Shown here: piece by piece, positions 1 to 9,049 of the stretch
Position numbering within the stretch: the first letter of the stretch is position 1
Layout of the letters: every line of letters begins with the position of its first letter
NCBI RefSeq assembly: GCF_025717605.1
Contig: NZ_JAJIRQ010000006.1
Span: forward strand, 254,015 to 318,014
DNA: 64,000 bases
Direction: 5' to 3'
Source: Paucibacter sp. TC2R-5
GTDB taxonomy: Bacteria; Pseudomonadota; Gammaproteobacteria; Burkholderiales; Burkholderiaceae_C
Made by a program: the position numbers and the translations under genes
The notes under the pieces: model-generated
What the model was told of the DNA's origin: nothing
Databases searched by the model: none
Seen by the model: only the letters and a program-made list of their open reading frames with translations

Positions 1-851
1 CCAAAGCCCCGGCAGGTCTCGCAAGCGCCCATCGCCGAGTTGAAAGAGAACAGCGGCGGCTGCGGCTCCTGGTAGCGCAGATCGCTTTCAGGGCAATGCA
101 GGCCGGTGGAGTAACGCCATAGTTCAGGCTCTGGCCCTTCTTCCTTGGGCAGAACATAAACATTCATCCGTCCGCTGCCGCGCTTCAGGCAAAGCTCAAT
201 CGCCTCCATCGCGCGTTGCTTGTCGGTGCCTTGCAACCTGAATCTATCCGCCACCACATCCAGCAGCTTGCGCGGGCCGGTGATGGAGGCCACTTCACGT
301 TCGGCCTGCACCTTGGTGAAACCGCTGGCCGACAGCCATTGGGTCACCTCGTCCGAGCTGGTCGTCGCCGGCAACTCGACCGGGAAGGTCAAAACAATCC
401 GGGGATCCAAGCTCTTGGTCCGCTCCAGCAACTCCAGGTAGACCGTCTGCGCCGTGTCATGCCTGACCGGCTGCGCGGTTTTCTTGTCGAACAACTCGGC
501 CGCACGGGCGAACAAGAGCTTCAGGTGGTCGTTCAGCTCGGTCATCGTGCCGACCGTGGAGCGGGAGGTGCGCACCGGGTTGGTCTGGTCGATCGCGATC
601 GCCGGCGGCACGCCGTCAACGCGGTCAACGGCGGGGCGATCCATGCGGTCAAGGAACTGACGCGCATAGGCCGAGAAGGTCTCGACATAGCGGCGCTGAC
701 CCTCGGCATAAAGGGTGTCAAAGACCAGACTGGATTTGCCCGAGCCGCTTGGGCCGGTGACCACGGTCAACTCCCCCGTGTGCAAATCAAGATCGATGTT
801 CTTCAGATTGTGTTGACGGGCGCCGCGGATGCGGATGGTGCCTTCTGACAT
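1..851 (-). CDS. uvrA: UvrA, excinuclease ABC subunit A (5' part only)
   Basis: This is the first 283 codons; the gene continues past the left edge. UvrA is the DNA-damage sensor of nucleotide excision repair. The N-terminus reads RIRGARQHNLKNIDLDL and is followed by a Walker A (GPSGSGKSS, about residues 31-39), then LYAEGQRRYVETFSAYARQF and the RSTVGTMTEL stretch, all UvrA hallmarks. Later comes the zinc-module end LFSFNSAMGACETCRGFG. The first half of that zinc module reads CPESD where ordinary UvrA has CPxCG, and the usual CP.C after the 'LLFAR' segment is also missing (AAELFDKK). From memory, these changes and the DQTNPVRTSRS segment match the very long (about 1900 aa) UvrA paralog of Burkholderiales better than the canonical 940-aa protein. 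The start ATG is the first in frame. Function is certain to family level; the paralog type is inferred. Confidence 0.93.
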   Translation of the reverse strand, partial: MSEGTIRIRGARQHNLKNIDLDLHTGELTVVTGPSGSGKSSLVFDTLYAEGQRRYVETFSAYARQFLDRMDRPAVDRVDGVPPAIAIDQTNPVRTSRSTVGTMTELNDHLKLLFARAAELFDKKTAQPVRHDTAQTVYLELLERTKSLDPRIVLTFPVELPATTSSDEVTQWLSASGFTKVQAEREVASITGPRKLLDVVADRFRLQGTDKQRAMEAIELCLKRGSGRMNVYVLPKEEGPEPELWRYSTGLHCPESDLRYQEPQPPLFSFNSAMGACETCRGF

Positions 852-1242
852 GGAGTAGACCTGCTGCTGCACTGGGACCGATCATTCTAGGAAGCCTGGA
901 TGACCAAAGCTGTCAGCAGACATCCCGTCCTGCCAAGAAAAAGGCCAAATCGGCGCTTGATGGCAGTGCAGACAACTATTCAGGCCGGTCAAGCCCCCCA
1001 ATCGCGGGGGGTTGTGGGCTGCGCGGGACGAAGCACCGATCAAGCCTGTTGCAGCGCGGCCGCGCAGCAGCAACAATGCAGGCCGGCAGCAATTTGGCTC
1101 AAACAACGCTCGGATCAGCGCCTAGTCAAGCGCCCGAGGCTATAAAAAGCACTGCTGACGCCAGGCGCAGGAGCCGCCAGCAGCGCAGGCAGCGCCAAAT
1201 TCGCGATGAGGTGTGCAAGCGGCACAAAGGGGAGGGAGCGAT
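852..1242. other. Intergenic region between divergent uvrA and receiver gene
   Basis: No credible gene is seen in these 391 bases. Short frames crossing it have no ribosome-binding site and no protein-like composition. It must hold the divergent promoters of uvrA and the receiver gene. A TATAAA at 1141-1146 is a possible -10 box for the rightward gene, without a convincing -35. A GC-rich hairpin (CCCCCC at 994-999 pairing with GGGGGG at 1006-1011) has no T tract. Confidence 0.5.
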
Positions 1243-1767
1243 ATGGAAACCAGCAGTTTTAAGAACGCCGTTGCGGCCAACTGGTTGCGCATGTCTGCTC
1301 AGCATTCGAACGAAGGCGGCATGCCGGACGAGCAAGACAGCCTGCTGGGCGGGGCCAAGTTCGCCGCCGGCACTGAGCCGCCCACCGTGCTCTTGGTGGA
1401 AGACAATCAAATCAATCAAGTCGTCGCCTTGGAATTCCTCGCCGTCATGGGTCTGCGCAGCCGCCTGGCCAAAAACGGCCTGGAAGCCCTGGCGTCTTGC
1501 AAGGCCAGCCCGCCCGATCTGGTCTTGATGGACATTCAGATGCCCGGCATGGACGGCCTGGAATGCACCCGCCAGCTGCGCGAGTTGCAGGCGACGGGCG
1601 CCTTGCCGGCCTTCCCCATCTTGGCCTTGACGGCCCATGCGCTGGAAAGCGATATCGCCGCCAGCATGGCCGCCGGCATGGACGAGCACCTGACCAAGCC
1701 GCTGGACTTCGTCGCCTTGCGTGGCCGCCTGGGCCGCTGGTTGGCGCTGCCGGGCCTGAAATCCTGA
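1243..1767 (+). CDS. Stand-alone receiver (REC) domain response regulator
   Basis: A 174-aa protein with a roughly 45-residue unstructured N-terminus and then one complete CheY-like receiver domain and nothing else. The acidic pair is E53-D54 (LLVEDNQINQ), the phosphoacceptor is D97 in LVLMDIQMPGMDG, the switch threonine is T130 and the conserved lysine is K152 in TKPLD. The VEDNQINQ form is typical of receivers that accept phosphate from hybrid histidine kinases by phosphorelay. No kinase gene is adjacent, so its partner is elsewhere. ATG 1243 was chosen because GGAGGGAG lies 4 bases upstream; an in-frame GTG at 1213 lacks such a site. The next gene is convergent, with a hairpin between. Confidence 0.85.
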   Translation: METSSFKNAVAANWLRMSAQHSNEGGMPDEQDSLLGGAKFAAGTEPPTVLLVEDNQINQVVALEFLAVMGLRSRLAKNGLEALASCKASPPDLVLMDIQMPGMDGLECTRQLRELQATGALPAFPILALTAHALESDIAASMAAGMDEHLTKPLDFVALRGRLGRWLALPGLKS

Positions 1768-1776
1768 CGACTCACA

Positions 1777-1809
1777 CGAAAACGGGAATATTCACAATTT
1801 TCGTTTTCG
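1777..1809. terminator. Hairpin between convergent receiver and chemoreceptor genes
   Basis: CGAAAACG (1777-1784) pairs with CGTTTTCG (1802-1809). With G-U and A-T pairs inside, the stem reaches about 13 bp with a short loop. It sits 10 bp after the receiver stop and 25 bp after the convergent chemoreceptor stop, so it could serve both strands. There is no clean T tract on either side, which lowers confidence. Confidence 0.45.
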
Positions 1810-1833
1810 GGCCCTTGCGGACCCGACCGGGCA

Positions 1834-3375
1834 TCAGCGTTTGGTCTTGAACACCGCCACCGTATCGTTCAGCCCCTGTGCCTGCTGCTTGAGTGATTCA
1901 GCGGCGGCGGCCGTTTCTTCCACCAAAGCCGCGTTTTGCTGCGTCATGCTGTCGAGTTGGGTGACGGCCTGGTTGACCTGCGCGATCCCATCCGACTGAC
2001 CCGCACTCGCCTGGCTGATCTCGTTGACGGTGGTGGTGACGCGTTGCACCGCGCCCAAAATCTCATCCATCGAGGCCCCGGCGCGGCTGACCTGCTGCGT
2101 ACCGGCATTGACACGCTCGACCGAGTCCATGATCAGCGTCTTGATTTCCTTGGCGGCTTCGGCCGAGCGGCCGGCCAAGCTGCGCACCTCGCTGGCCACC
2201 ACAGCGAAACCGCGCCCTTGCTCGCCCGCGCGTGCCGCTTCGACGGCGGCGTTCAACGCCAAGATATTGGTCTGGAATGCCACGCCGTCAATGACCGAGA
2301 TGATGTCTGAAATCTTGCGGCTGGCGGCCGAGATGCCCTCCATCGTGCCGACCACCTCGCTCATCACCGCCGCGCCGTCGCGGGCACGGTCCGCCGCCGT
2401 GTCGGCCAGCTGATTGGTTTGCCGTGCCGCTTGTGCCGTGTGTTTGACCTGCTCGGTCAGGCCTTGCATGGAGGCCGCTGTTTCCTGCAGATTGGACGCC
2501 GCTTGCTCGGTTCGCATGGACAAATCCTGGCTGCCCGAAGCCACCTCGCTGGAGGCATGACCGATCGAGTCCGTCGCGCCGCGAATGGCCTGCACCAACT
2601 CACTGAGCCGGTCCTGCATCGCCACCACCTGCTCCATCACCAGGCCGATCTCATCGCGCTGGCCGACTTCGATCGTGACACGCAGATCACCTTCGGCCAC
2701 CGCCTGCATCACGCTTTGCATCGCGCTCAATCGACGCCGCAGCCCGCGCACAAAGATCTCGACCGCCAGCATGGCCAGCGCGCCCACCACCAGCACCGCA
2801 ACCATGCCAAATGCGGCATCGCCATTGGCGATCGCCTGCACGTCATCGATGTAAATGCCGGAACCAAAGACCCAGCCCCAAGGCGCAAAGCCCATCACAA
2901 AAGAGCGCTTGGCCACGGGCTCGGAAGCGCCGGGCTTGGCCCACAAATAATCCACATAGCCTGAACCGCTGGCCCGAACCACTTGCACCATCTCGACAAA
3001 TAAGGCCTTGCCCTTGGGGTCTTTATTGCCACTCAGGTCTTTGCCGTCAAGCTCGGGCTTGATCGGATGCATGACCATCTGCGGCCCCATATCGTTGATC
3101 CAGATGTACTCGTTGCCTGAGTAACGAATCTTGCTGATTTCAGCGGCGGCGGCAGCCTTGGCGTCCGCCTCGCTCATCGCGCCCGACTTGGCCTTGTCAT
3201 GAAAGCCGCTCGCTATTTTTTCGGCACGCTTGACCTGCTCTATCGTGGTCATCATCTTGACGGTCATCAGACTGCTGCTGGCTCTTTGAGCCAGCAAGAC
3301 CATCAACAAGGCAAAACCCAGCACCGCCAACAGCACGGCCGCACGCAAACGCGTCGCCAACATCATCTTGGACAT
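1834..3375 (-). CDS. Methyl-accepting chemotaxis protein with single Cache sensor
   Basis: A 513-aa transmembrane chemoreceptor. The order is TM1 (about 10-30), a periplasmic single-Cache (sCache_2) domain (about 35-180, with the [17 protein letters not shown] and [17 protein letters not shown] blocks), TM2 (about 186-207), a HAMP linker, and a long cytoplasmic coiled coil. The highly conserved kinase-control hairpin tip reads [36 protein letters not shown] with flanking methylation helices. It should bind CheW/CheA and bias the flagellar motor; sCache_2 receptors often sense small organic acids, but the ligand cannot be read here. No NWETF-type CheR tether is present at the C-terminus. An SD (GAGGAG) precedes ATG 3375, and a TTGACA on the minus strand (3433-3428) may be its -35 box. 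Confidence 0.95.
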   Translation of the reverse strand: MSKMMLATRLRAAVLLAVLGFALLMVLLAQRASSSLMTVKMMTTIEQVKRAEKIASGFHDKAKSGAMSEADAKAAAAAEISKIRYSGNEYIWINDMGPQMVMHPIKPELDGKDLSGNKDPKGKALFVEMVQVVRASGSGYVDYLWAKPGASEPVAKRSFVMGFAPWGWVFGSGIYIDDVQAIANGDAAFGMVAVLVVGALAMLAVEIFVRGLRRRLSAMQSVMQAVAEGDLRVTIEVGQRDEIGLVMEQVVAMQDRLSELVQAIRGATDSIGHASSEVASGSQDLSMRTEQAASNLQETAASMQGLTEQVKHTAQAARQTNQLADTAADRARDGAAVMSEVVGTMEGISAASRKISDIISVIDGVAFQTNILALNAAVEAARAGEQGRGFAVVASEVRSLAGRSAEAAKEIKTLIMDSVERVNAGTQQVSRAGASMDEILGAVQRVTTTVNEISQASAGQSDGIAQVNQAVTQLDSMTQQNAALVEETAAAAESLKQQAQGLNDTVAVFKTKR

Positions 3376-3586
3376 GGTTGTCTCCTCTTCTTTTCTATGA
3401 CCAATTTGTGAATCGAGTCGATGGTCGTGTCAATTTTTCTCACTATGCTGGAGGAAGGCCGGGCGTGGCAAGCTGCGCAAACGGCGATAAGCGAGCTGAA
3501 TCACTGCCTTTCTCGGTTCGGTACAGAGCAATCAGCGGCAGGTCACAATCGCTGCATCTGCTGTTTCAGCTCTGCCTCCAAGCCAC

Positions 3587-5137
3587 ATGAACGCCAATCT
3601 TTTTGCCGCCCTGCAGGGCGCCTTCCCCGCCGACCTGGACAGTTGCGCTATTGAATGCGCCGAGTGTTCCGACGGAAGCGCGCAGGGCCAAGCGCTGCAC
3701 TACAGCTGGCGCGACCTTGAGCGCGGCACGGCAATGCTGGCGAACTTGTTGCTGTCGCTGGATTTGCCTGCCGGCAGCCGCATCGCCGCCCATACCGAAA
3801 AAAGCGTCGAGGCACTGATGCTTTACCTCGCCGTACTGCGAGCCGGCTACGTCTACCTGCCGCTCAACCCCGCCTACCAAGCGGCCGAGCTGGACTATTT
3901 CCTCAAGGACGCCGAGCCAGCCGTGCTGGTTTGCGCCGGAGCTCAGTTTGGCTGGGTCTCCAAGCTGGCGTTTCTGGCCGGCACGACCTATGTCTTCACC
4001 CTGAACAGCGACCGCAGCGGCAGCCTGCTGGACCGAGCCTCATCGATGAGCGATCGGCACGATGTCGCCGAAAAGAGCGCCGGCGACCTGGCCGCCATTC
4101 TCTACACCAGCGGCACCACCGGCCTGTCCAAGGGCGCCATGCTGAGCCACGGCAATCTGCTCAGCAACGCACGCACGCTCAAAGATTTTTGGGCCTGGCG
4201 CAGCGACGATGTCTTGATCCATGCGCTGCCGATCTTTCACGTGCACGGTCTGTTTGTCGCCTCCCATGGCGCAATTCTTGCTGGCGCCAAGATGATTTGG
4301 TTTGCCAAGTTTGAGCCGCGCGAGGTGATACGCCGCTTTGCCGACGCGACGGTCTTCATGGGCGTGCCCACGCTCTATGTGCGCATGCTCGGCGAGGCCG
4401 CCTTGACGCCCGCAGCCTGCGCGAGGATGCGGCTTTTCATCAGCGGCTCCGCGCCGCTGCTGCTGGACACTTTTGCCGACTGGCAGACCCGCAGCGGCCA
4501 CATCATCCTGGAGCGCTACGGCATGAGCGAAACGCTGATGCTGAGCTCCAACCCCTGCCGCGCCTTGGACGGCGAGCGGGTGGGCGGCACGGTCGGGCCG
4601 GCGCTGCCCGGCGTTGAGCTGCGCGTGCAAGATGAGGCTGGCCGCCTCTGCGCGCCGGGCGAGATCGGAGCCATCGAGGTGCGCGGCCCGAGTGTATTCA
4701 GCGGCTACTGGCGCATGCCGGAGAAGACACAGCAGGAATTCACCGCCGACGGCTGGTTCAAGACCGGCGACGTTGGCAAACGCGATGCCAATGGCTATGT
4801 CACGATTGTTGGGCGCAGCAAAGACCTGATCATCAGCGGCGGCTTCAATGTCTACCCGGCCGAGATCGAAGGTTTTTTGAACGAGCTGGAGGGCGTTGCC
4901 GAGTCGGCGGTGATTGGCGTGCCGCATGCCGACTTCGGCGAGGCCGTCATCGCCGTTCTGGTGGCCAAGCCCGCCCACAGCCTCGACGGCGCGGCGCTGA
5001 TCGCCACACTGAAACGCCAGATTGCCGGCTTCAAAGTGCCCAAGCAAATCTTCGTCGTCGGCGAATTGCCGCGCAATGCAATGGGCAAGGTGCAAAAGAA
5101 GCTGCTGCGCGAACAGCATGGCGGGTTGTTTGCATGA
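3587..5137 (+). CDS. matB: Malonyl-CoA synthetase (acyl-CoA ligase family)
   Basis: A 516-aa adenylate-forming enzyme that would activate malonate to malonyl-CoA with ATP and CoA in the cytoplasm. Visible ANL motifs are the P-loop YTSGTTGLSKGAM (about residues 172-184), the ALPIFHVHGLF block, SGSAPL, RYGMSET (A5), the GWFKTGDVG hinge region (A7), GRSKDLIISGGFNVYPAEIE (A8) and the catalytic lysine in NAMGKVQKK (A10) near the C-terminus. RYGMSE with the HVHGLF segment fits the MatB subgroup better than fatty-acyl-CoA ligases. No malonyl-CoA decarboxylase or malonate transporter is next to it, so the substrate rests on sequence style alone. Its stop overlaps the start of the following small gene by 4 bases (ATGA). 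Confidence 0.85.
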   Translation: MNANLFAALQGAFPADLDSCAIECAECSDGSAQGQALHYSWRDLERGTAMLANLLLSLDLPAGSRIAAHTEKSVEALMLYLAVLRAGYVYLPLNPAYQAAELDYFLKDAEPAVLVCAGAQFGWVSKLAFLAGTTYVFTLNSDRSGSLLDRASSMSDRHDVAEKSAGDLAAILYTSGTTGLSKGAMLSHGNLLSNARTLKDFWAWRSDDVLIHALPIFHVHGLFVASHGAILAGAKMIWFAKFEPREVIRRFADATVFMGVPTLYVRMLGEAALTPAACARMRLFISGSAPLLLDTFADWQTRSGHIILERYGMSETLMLSSNPCRALDGERVGGTVGPALPGVELRVQDEAGRLCAPGEIGAIEVRGPSVFSGYWRMPEKTQQEFTADGWFKTGDVGKRDANGYVTIVGRSKDLIISGGFNVYPAEIEGFLNELEGVAESAVIGVPHADFGEAVIAVLVAKPAHSLDGAALIATLKRQIAGFKVPKQIFVVGELPRNAMGKVQKKLLREQHGGLFA

Positions 5138-5358
5138 CCGCGCTCGGCAAGCCACTTGAGGACCGCTGCCCACGCTGCGGCGGCAGCTTTCACTGCGCTG
5201 CGGCCGAGGGCTTTTGCGACTGTTTCGAACTGCAATTGAGCGCCCCGCTGCGCCAAGCTTTGGCCGCGCAGTACAGCAGCTGCCTGTGCATCAATTGCCT
5301 CAAACAACTACAGTCACAAACGCCTACACAGCTGGGAGCCGGGCCCGCTCAAGTCTGA
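5134..5358 (+). CDS. Cysteine-rich CWC-family mini-protein
   Basis: A 74-aa protein with cysteines in the pattern CPRCGG...C...CDC...CLCINC. This matches the small cysteine-rich CWC family, although the middle motif is C-D-C rather than C-W-C. Eight or so cysteines suggest zinc binding or another metal site; no function is established. It overlaps matB by ATGA and so is probably translationally coupled to it. Confidence 0.7.
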   Translation: MTALGKPLEDRCPRCGGSFHCAAAEGFCDCFELQLSAPLRQALAAQYSSCLCINCLKQLQSQTPTQLGAGPAQV

Positions 5359-5501
5359 GCGCTTTGGCGGAAAAGCGGCCCCAGCGGGGGGCATTTCCGA
5401 GCTATGCTGGCAAGCATCGCACCGTAATATGGAAGAGCAACGACAGTCTGTATTGCCTGGACTCACGCCCTCCACCTTCAAGCCTTGCGCCGAAAGTCAG
5501 C

Positions 5502-6674
5502 ATGAACGCACCTCAGCACAACGCCGCCCTGCCCACTATTTTGGTCGTTGATGATTCGCCCGACATCTTGATCCTGATGGAAGAGTTGCTGAGCGATCAA
5601 TACAACATCCTGACCGCCTCCGGCGGCGCCCAGGCATTGGAAATCATTGACGGCTCGGTGCCGCCGGATCTGGTGCTGCTCGACTGCATGATGCCGGGCA
5701 TGGACGGCTACGAGACTTGCCGCAAATTGCGCAGCTCAAGCGCTGCCGGCACACCGGTGATATTTTTGTCTGCGCTGAGCTCGATCGAAGAGCGCCTACT
5801 GGGCTATTCGGCCGGCGGCGACGACTATGTCTGCAAGCCCTTCGACATGCCTGAGCTGATCGCCAAGATCGAGCGCCAGTTGGCCGTCGTGAGCTCCAAG
5901 CGCGAACTGGGCAACCAGCTCAACGAGGCCGTCAACGCGGTGATGAGCAGCGCCGATATGGTGGGCGAAGTCGGCGTGGTGCTGGACTTCCAGCGCGCCC
6001 TGAACGCCTGCACCGATTACGCCGGCATCGCCGCCCAGCTTTTCGAATCGTTCGAGAGATATCGCCTGGACGGCTGCATACGCATCCAGGGCAAGATGGG
6101 CATGGTTTCACTCAATAGCAAGACCACCTGCACCGCGCTGGAGCTGTCCATCCTGGACCACCTGGCGGCGCAAAAACCCGACCCGCGCATCCGCCCCTTC
6201 GGCCCGCACACCAGCTTCAACTTCGGCAGCATCATCCTGTTTTTGCGCGATCTACCGATGACGCGCTCACCCGATATGGACCCCGAGCTGGCCGAACGCC
6301 ACGGCCGCGCCATTGACAATGTGGCGCTGCTGATCGAGGGCGCTTGCACCAAGGTGACGGCGCTTGACAACGAGCTGGCGGTGCGCGAACTCAACAGCAC
6401 CGTGATCAAGATGGTCAGCATGACCCGCTTGGCGCTGGCGGATATTTCAGCCAAGAACAAGGCCATGTCCAACGAGGTGCAGACCTTGTTCGAGTCCTTG
6501 GCCAAAGATGTGGACGACAGCTATATGAATCTCGGGCTGCTGTCACAGCAAGAGGAATTCCTCAGCGGGCTGATCAAGTCCTATATGTCGGCGGTGATTC
6601 AAGCGCTGGCCAAAGGCCGTGAGACTGAAGGCAAGCTGGGCAAGGTGATTGAGCAGCTCGGTCAGCTGAAATAG
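5502..6674 (+). CDS. Response regulator with receiver plus uncharacterised C-terminal region
   Basis: A 390-aa protein. The N-terminal receiver has D17-D18, phosphoacceptor D61 (LLDCMMPGMDGYE) and lysine in VCKPFD (about 111). The remaining 270 residues match no output domain I recognise. They contain a globular stretch (about 160-290) and a helical C-terminal third rich in charged and leucine residues that may form a coiled coil and dimerise. There is no HTH, GGDEF, EAL or HD motif. The same frame stays open upstream, but ATG 5502 immediately precedes the receiver and the upstream translation looks non-coding. The output is likely protein-protein interaction. Confidence 0.85.
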   Translation: MNAPQHNAALPTILVVDDSPDILILMEELLSDQYNILTASGGAQALEIIDGSVPPDLVLLDCMMPGMDGYETCRKLRSSSAAGTPVIFLSALSSIEERLLGYSAGGDDYVCKPFDMPELIAKIERQLAVVSSKRELGNQLNEAVNAVMSSADMVGEVGVVLDFQRALNACTDYAGIAAQLFESFERYRLDGCIRIQGKMGMVSLNSKTTCTALELSILDHLAAQKPDPRIRPFGPHTSFNFGSIILFLRDLPMTRSPDMDPELAERHGRAIDNVALLIEGACTKVTALDNELAVRELNSTVIKMVSMTRLALADISAKNKAMSNEVQTLFESLAKDVDDSYMNLGLLSQQEEFLSGLIKSYMSAVIQALAKGRETEGKLGKVIEQLGQLK

Positions 6675-6678
6675 CCCA

Positions 6679-8019
6679 TCAGGCAATCACCCCCAGCCAA
6701 CTCAGGCCCAGGGCACCCACGCACGCGACGATCAAGCCAATGCTGACCCAACCGGCCAGCGCACCCCAAGCGCCGGTGCGCGCCGTGCCCATCACGCCCG
6801 CATCGCGTGCCAGCAATTGCAGTGCGATCACATGCAAGGGCAGCATCACCGCGTTGACGACCTGGCTGGTGTAGATCAGCGGAATCAAGGGCAGGCCCGG
6901 CAGCGACACGACACTGGCCGCCGCCACCGTCAAGCCCACAAAGGCGGCATAAAAGAGCTGAAAGTGGCGCGAGTCCAGGTCCAGCGACGCCGGCGCTCCT
7001 ATCCCTTCGGCGATCGAATAAGCGGTCGCCAAAGGCACGATGGCCGCGGCCAGCAGCGAGGCCCCGAGCAGGCCGGCGCCGAACAAAACGGTGGCGAAGT
7101 TGCCTGCCAGCGGAGCGAGCGCGGCGGCCGCGTCGCTGGCGTCGTTGATGTGCACACCGGCCCGGTTCAAGGTGGCCGCGCAGGCCACCGCAATCGCCAG
7201 CCCGATCACGCCGGTCAGCACCGACCCCACCACCACATCGACACGCTCCCAGCGCAACTTGTCCAGCGTCACCTTCTTGTCCACCGCATAGGATTGGATG
7301 AAGGCCAGGCCCCAAGGCGCCAATGTCGTGCCCAGGGTGGCGGCAATCACCACCCAACCGGCCGGGCTGCTTGGGAGATGGGGGACGACCGAGTTATGCA
7401 AGACCTGACCCCAATCCGGCCCGGCCAGAATCCCGGCGACGATGTACAGCGCCAGCGTGGACGAGATCAACAGCAAGACCCGCTCGACGCGGTGAAAAGA
7501 GCCGTAAACCACCAAGCCGCACATCAGCAGCGCAGCGAGCGGCGAGCTGATCCAGTTGGGAATGGCGACCAGCGAGCCGGCAGCGGAAATGCCAGCGTAC
7601 TCGGCGCAGATGGTGCCGAAGTTGGCGAACAGCAGACCCAAGGCGCCAAAGTAGCCGGCGCTCTTGCCCCAGCGCTGCCGGATCACACCGACAAAGCCCA
7701 AGCCTGTCACCGCACCCAAGCGCACCGCCAGCAGATGGAACTGCACCAGCAAAATGGTCGAAGCCGGGATGATCCAAAGCAGCCGGTAGCCAAAGTCGGC
7801 CCCTAACACCGAATAGGTGGTGATGCCGGCCGGATCATCGTCGGACAGGCCCGCCAGCAGGCCCGGACCCAGTACCGCCAGGAAAGCGGCGAAAGCGCCG
7901 GCGCCGGCCGCCCGAAACCGCTGAAACCTTAAGGCAATGCCACGCCGATGATGCGCAAGCCCATGCGGCGGCGCTGTCAGGCGGGCATGATGAGGCGTCT
8001 TGCTTTTCTTTGCCCTCAC
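6679..8019 (-). CDS. NRAMP-family metal transporter with atypical metal-site motifs
   Basis: A 446-aa membrane protein with about 11 hydrophobic helices and the SLC11/NRAMP layout. Helix 1 carries LSDDDPAGITTYS where canonical NRAMPs have DPGN, and helix 6 carries TLGTTLAPWGLAFIQS where they have the metal-selecting MPH. The methionine that favours Mn/Fe is therefore absent, and the histidine is a tryptophan. This resembles the NRAMP-related clade reported to move harder ions such as Mg2+, so substrate should not be assumed to be Mn or Fe. The 40-residue N-terminal tail is rich in H, R and K. The start is GTG 8019, whose GTGA overlaps the stop of the universal stress gene, so the two are translationally coupled. 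Confidence 0.85.
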   Translation of the reverse strand: MRAKKSKTPHHARLTAPPHGLAHHRRGIALRFQRFRAAGAGAFAAFLAVLGPGLLAGLSDDDPAGITTYSVLGADFGYRLLWIIPASTILLVQFHLLAVRLGAVTGLGFVGVIRQRWGKSAGYFGALGLLFANFGTICAEYAGISAAGSLVAIPNWISSPLAALLMCGLVVYGSFHRVERVLLLISSTLALYIVAGILAGPDWGQVLHNSVVPHLPSSPAGWVVIAATLGTTLAPWGLAFIQSYAVDKKVTLDKLRWERVDVVVGSVLTGVIGLAIAVACAATLNRAGVHINDASDAAAALAPLAGNFATVLFGAGLLGASLLAAAIVPLATAYSIAEGIGAPASLDLDSRHFQLFYAAFVGLTVAAASVVSLPGLPLIPLIYTSQVVNAVMLPLHVIALQLLARDAGVMGTARTGAWGALAGWVSIGLIVACVGALGLSWLGVIA

Positions 8020-8450
8020 TTCACAACCAAAACCGGCATCTTGGCGAGGGTCAACACCTTTTGTGCGACGCTGCCCAACAAGACTGCGTCCAGGCCGCGC
8101 CGGCCATGCGAGCCCATCACGATCAACTCGCAGCCGCTGCTGCCCGCATGTTCGGTGATCGCCTGCGCCGGGCCATGTTCACGCAAGACATGGCTGCTGT
8201 ATGGAACGCCTGCAGCTTTGGCTCTTGAGGCTGCGCCGTCCAAGCCGACTTTGGCCGCAGCCTCCGCCGCATCCATGTAATAGGCCATGGCCTCGGCGCC
8301 GCCATCGGGAAAATACATAAAGGGCACCGGGTCGATGACGCTGACGATCTCCAGCGTGGCGCCGTAGCGGCCTGCCAAATCGATCGCGACCAGCGCCGCC
8401 CGTTGAGCGGTTTCCGACCCATCGGTGGGCAAAAGAATCTTCTTGAACAT
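8016..8450 (-). CDS. Universal stress protein, UspA family
   Basis: A 144-aa single-domain Usp protein. The N-terminus is MFKKILLPTDGSE, and the ATP-binding signature G-x2-G-x9-G-S is intact (GSHGRRGLDAVLLGS, about residues 113-127), so it should be of the nucleotide-binding type. It is cytoplasmic and probably dimeric. A GAGGAG site precedes ATG 8450. It is the first gene of a two-gene unit with the NRAMP-like transporter, sharing GTGA at the junction, which suggests a link between stress signalling and metal uptake. Confidence 0.9.
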   Translation of the reverse strand: MFKKILLPTDGSETAQRAALVAIDLAGRYGATLEIVSVIDPVPFMYFPDGGAEAMAYYMDAAEAAAKVGLDGAASRAKAAGVPYSSHVLREHGPAQAITEHAGSSGCELIVMGSHGRRGLDAVLLGSVAQKVLTLAKMPVLVVK

Positions 8451-8531
8451 GGCGATCTCCTCGCTGAACAGTCAGCCATGATCCATCGGTGCAACCGGAT
8501 CGGCCTTGCTCTGCATCAAGGCAAGCAGAGC

Positions 8532-9017
8532 CTAATCTTGCTTGACCCGCTGCAATGTCAGTTGCAAGACCAGCGCATCACTGCTGGCGCGGTGCCGGCG
8601 CAACTGCTGCTCGGCGCGCACCTGGTCTAAGACCTCGCCCCAGCGCATGGCTTCGGCCTCGCTGAGCAGGCTGCGCAAATCGGCCAGGCGAAAACTTGGC
8701 GCCAGGTCGCAGACATCGAAGAGCCGCGCGAGCCAAGGGTAGTCATGGGCCCAGGCATCGCAGTAAACGGTCTGGCCGGCCAAGCGCCGATTGATTTGCT
8801 CGGCCACCCATAGCGGCGGCTTACCATGACGTTGCAAGATTTCGCGCGTGATGCCGTGCAATGTCTCGGCCGAAGCGTCCCAATGCAACCAATCAGGTTC
8901 GGGCCGAATCAAACAACAGAAGACCGTACCCACCGGTTCAACAAAACCGATCTCGATCGGATAGCTGCCCCGGCCGAAGCCCGAGGCTTCCACATCAAGA
9001 ATGGTGGGTGGCGTCAT
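8532..9017 (-). CDS. DEDDh-type 3'-5' exonuclease
   Basis: A 161-aa exonuclease of the DnaQ-like fold. Motif I is ILDVEASGFG (D and E metal ligands), motif II is in the CDAWAHDYPWL segment, and motif III is HRASSDALV (H-x4-D), giving the full DEDDh set. Nothing is fused to it and no polymerase gene is nearby, so it is a stand-alone exonuclease of unknown substrate. ATG 9017 was preferred over 9044 because a GAGG lies just upstream and the protein then starts directly at the domain. Confidence 0.75.
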   Translation of the reverse strand: MTPPTILDVEASGFGRGSYPIEIGFVEPVGTVFCCLIRPEPDWLHWDASAETLHGITREILQRHGKPPLWVAEQINRRLAGQTVYCDAWAHDYPWLARLFDVCDLAPSFRLADLRSLLSEAEAMRWGEVLDQVRAEQQLRRHRASSDALVLQLTLQRVKQD

Positions 9018-9049
9018 GGCCCTCAGTGTAGGCGCCAGCTGCATTAGCT

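Noticed and set aside
992-1013. Intrinsic terminator
   Set aside because: A CCCCCC/GGGGGG hairpin exists but has no T tract and follows no gene end on either strand.
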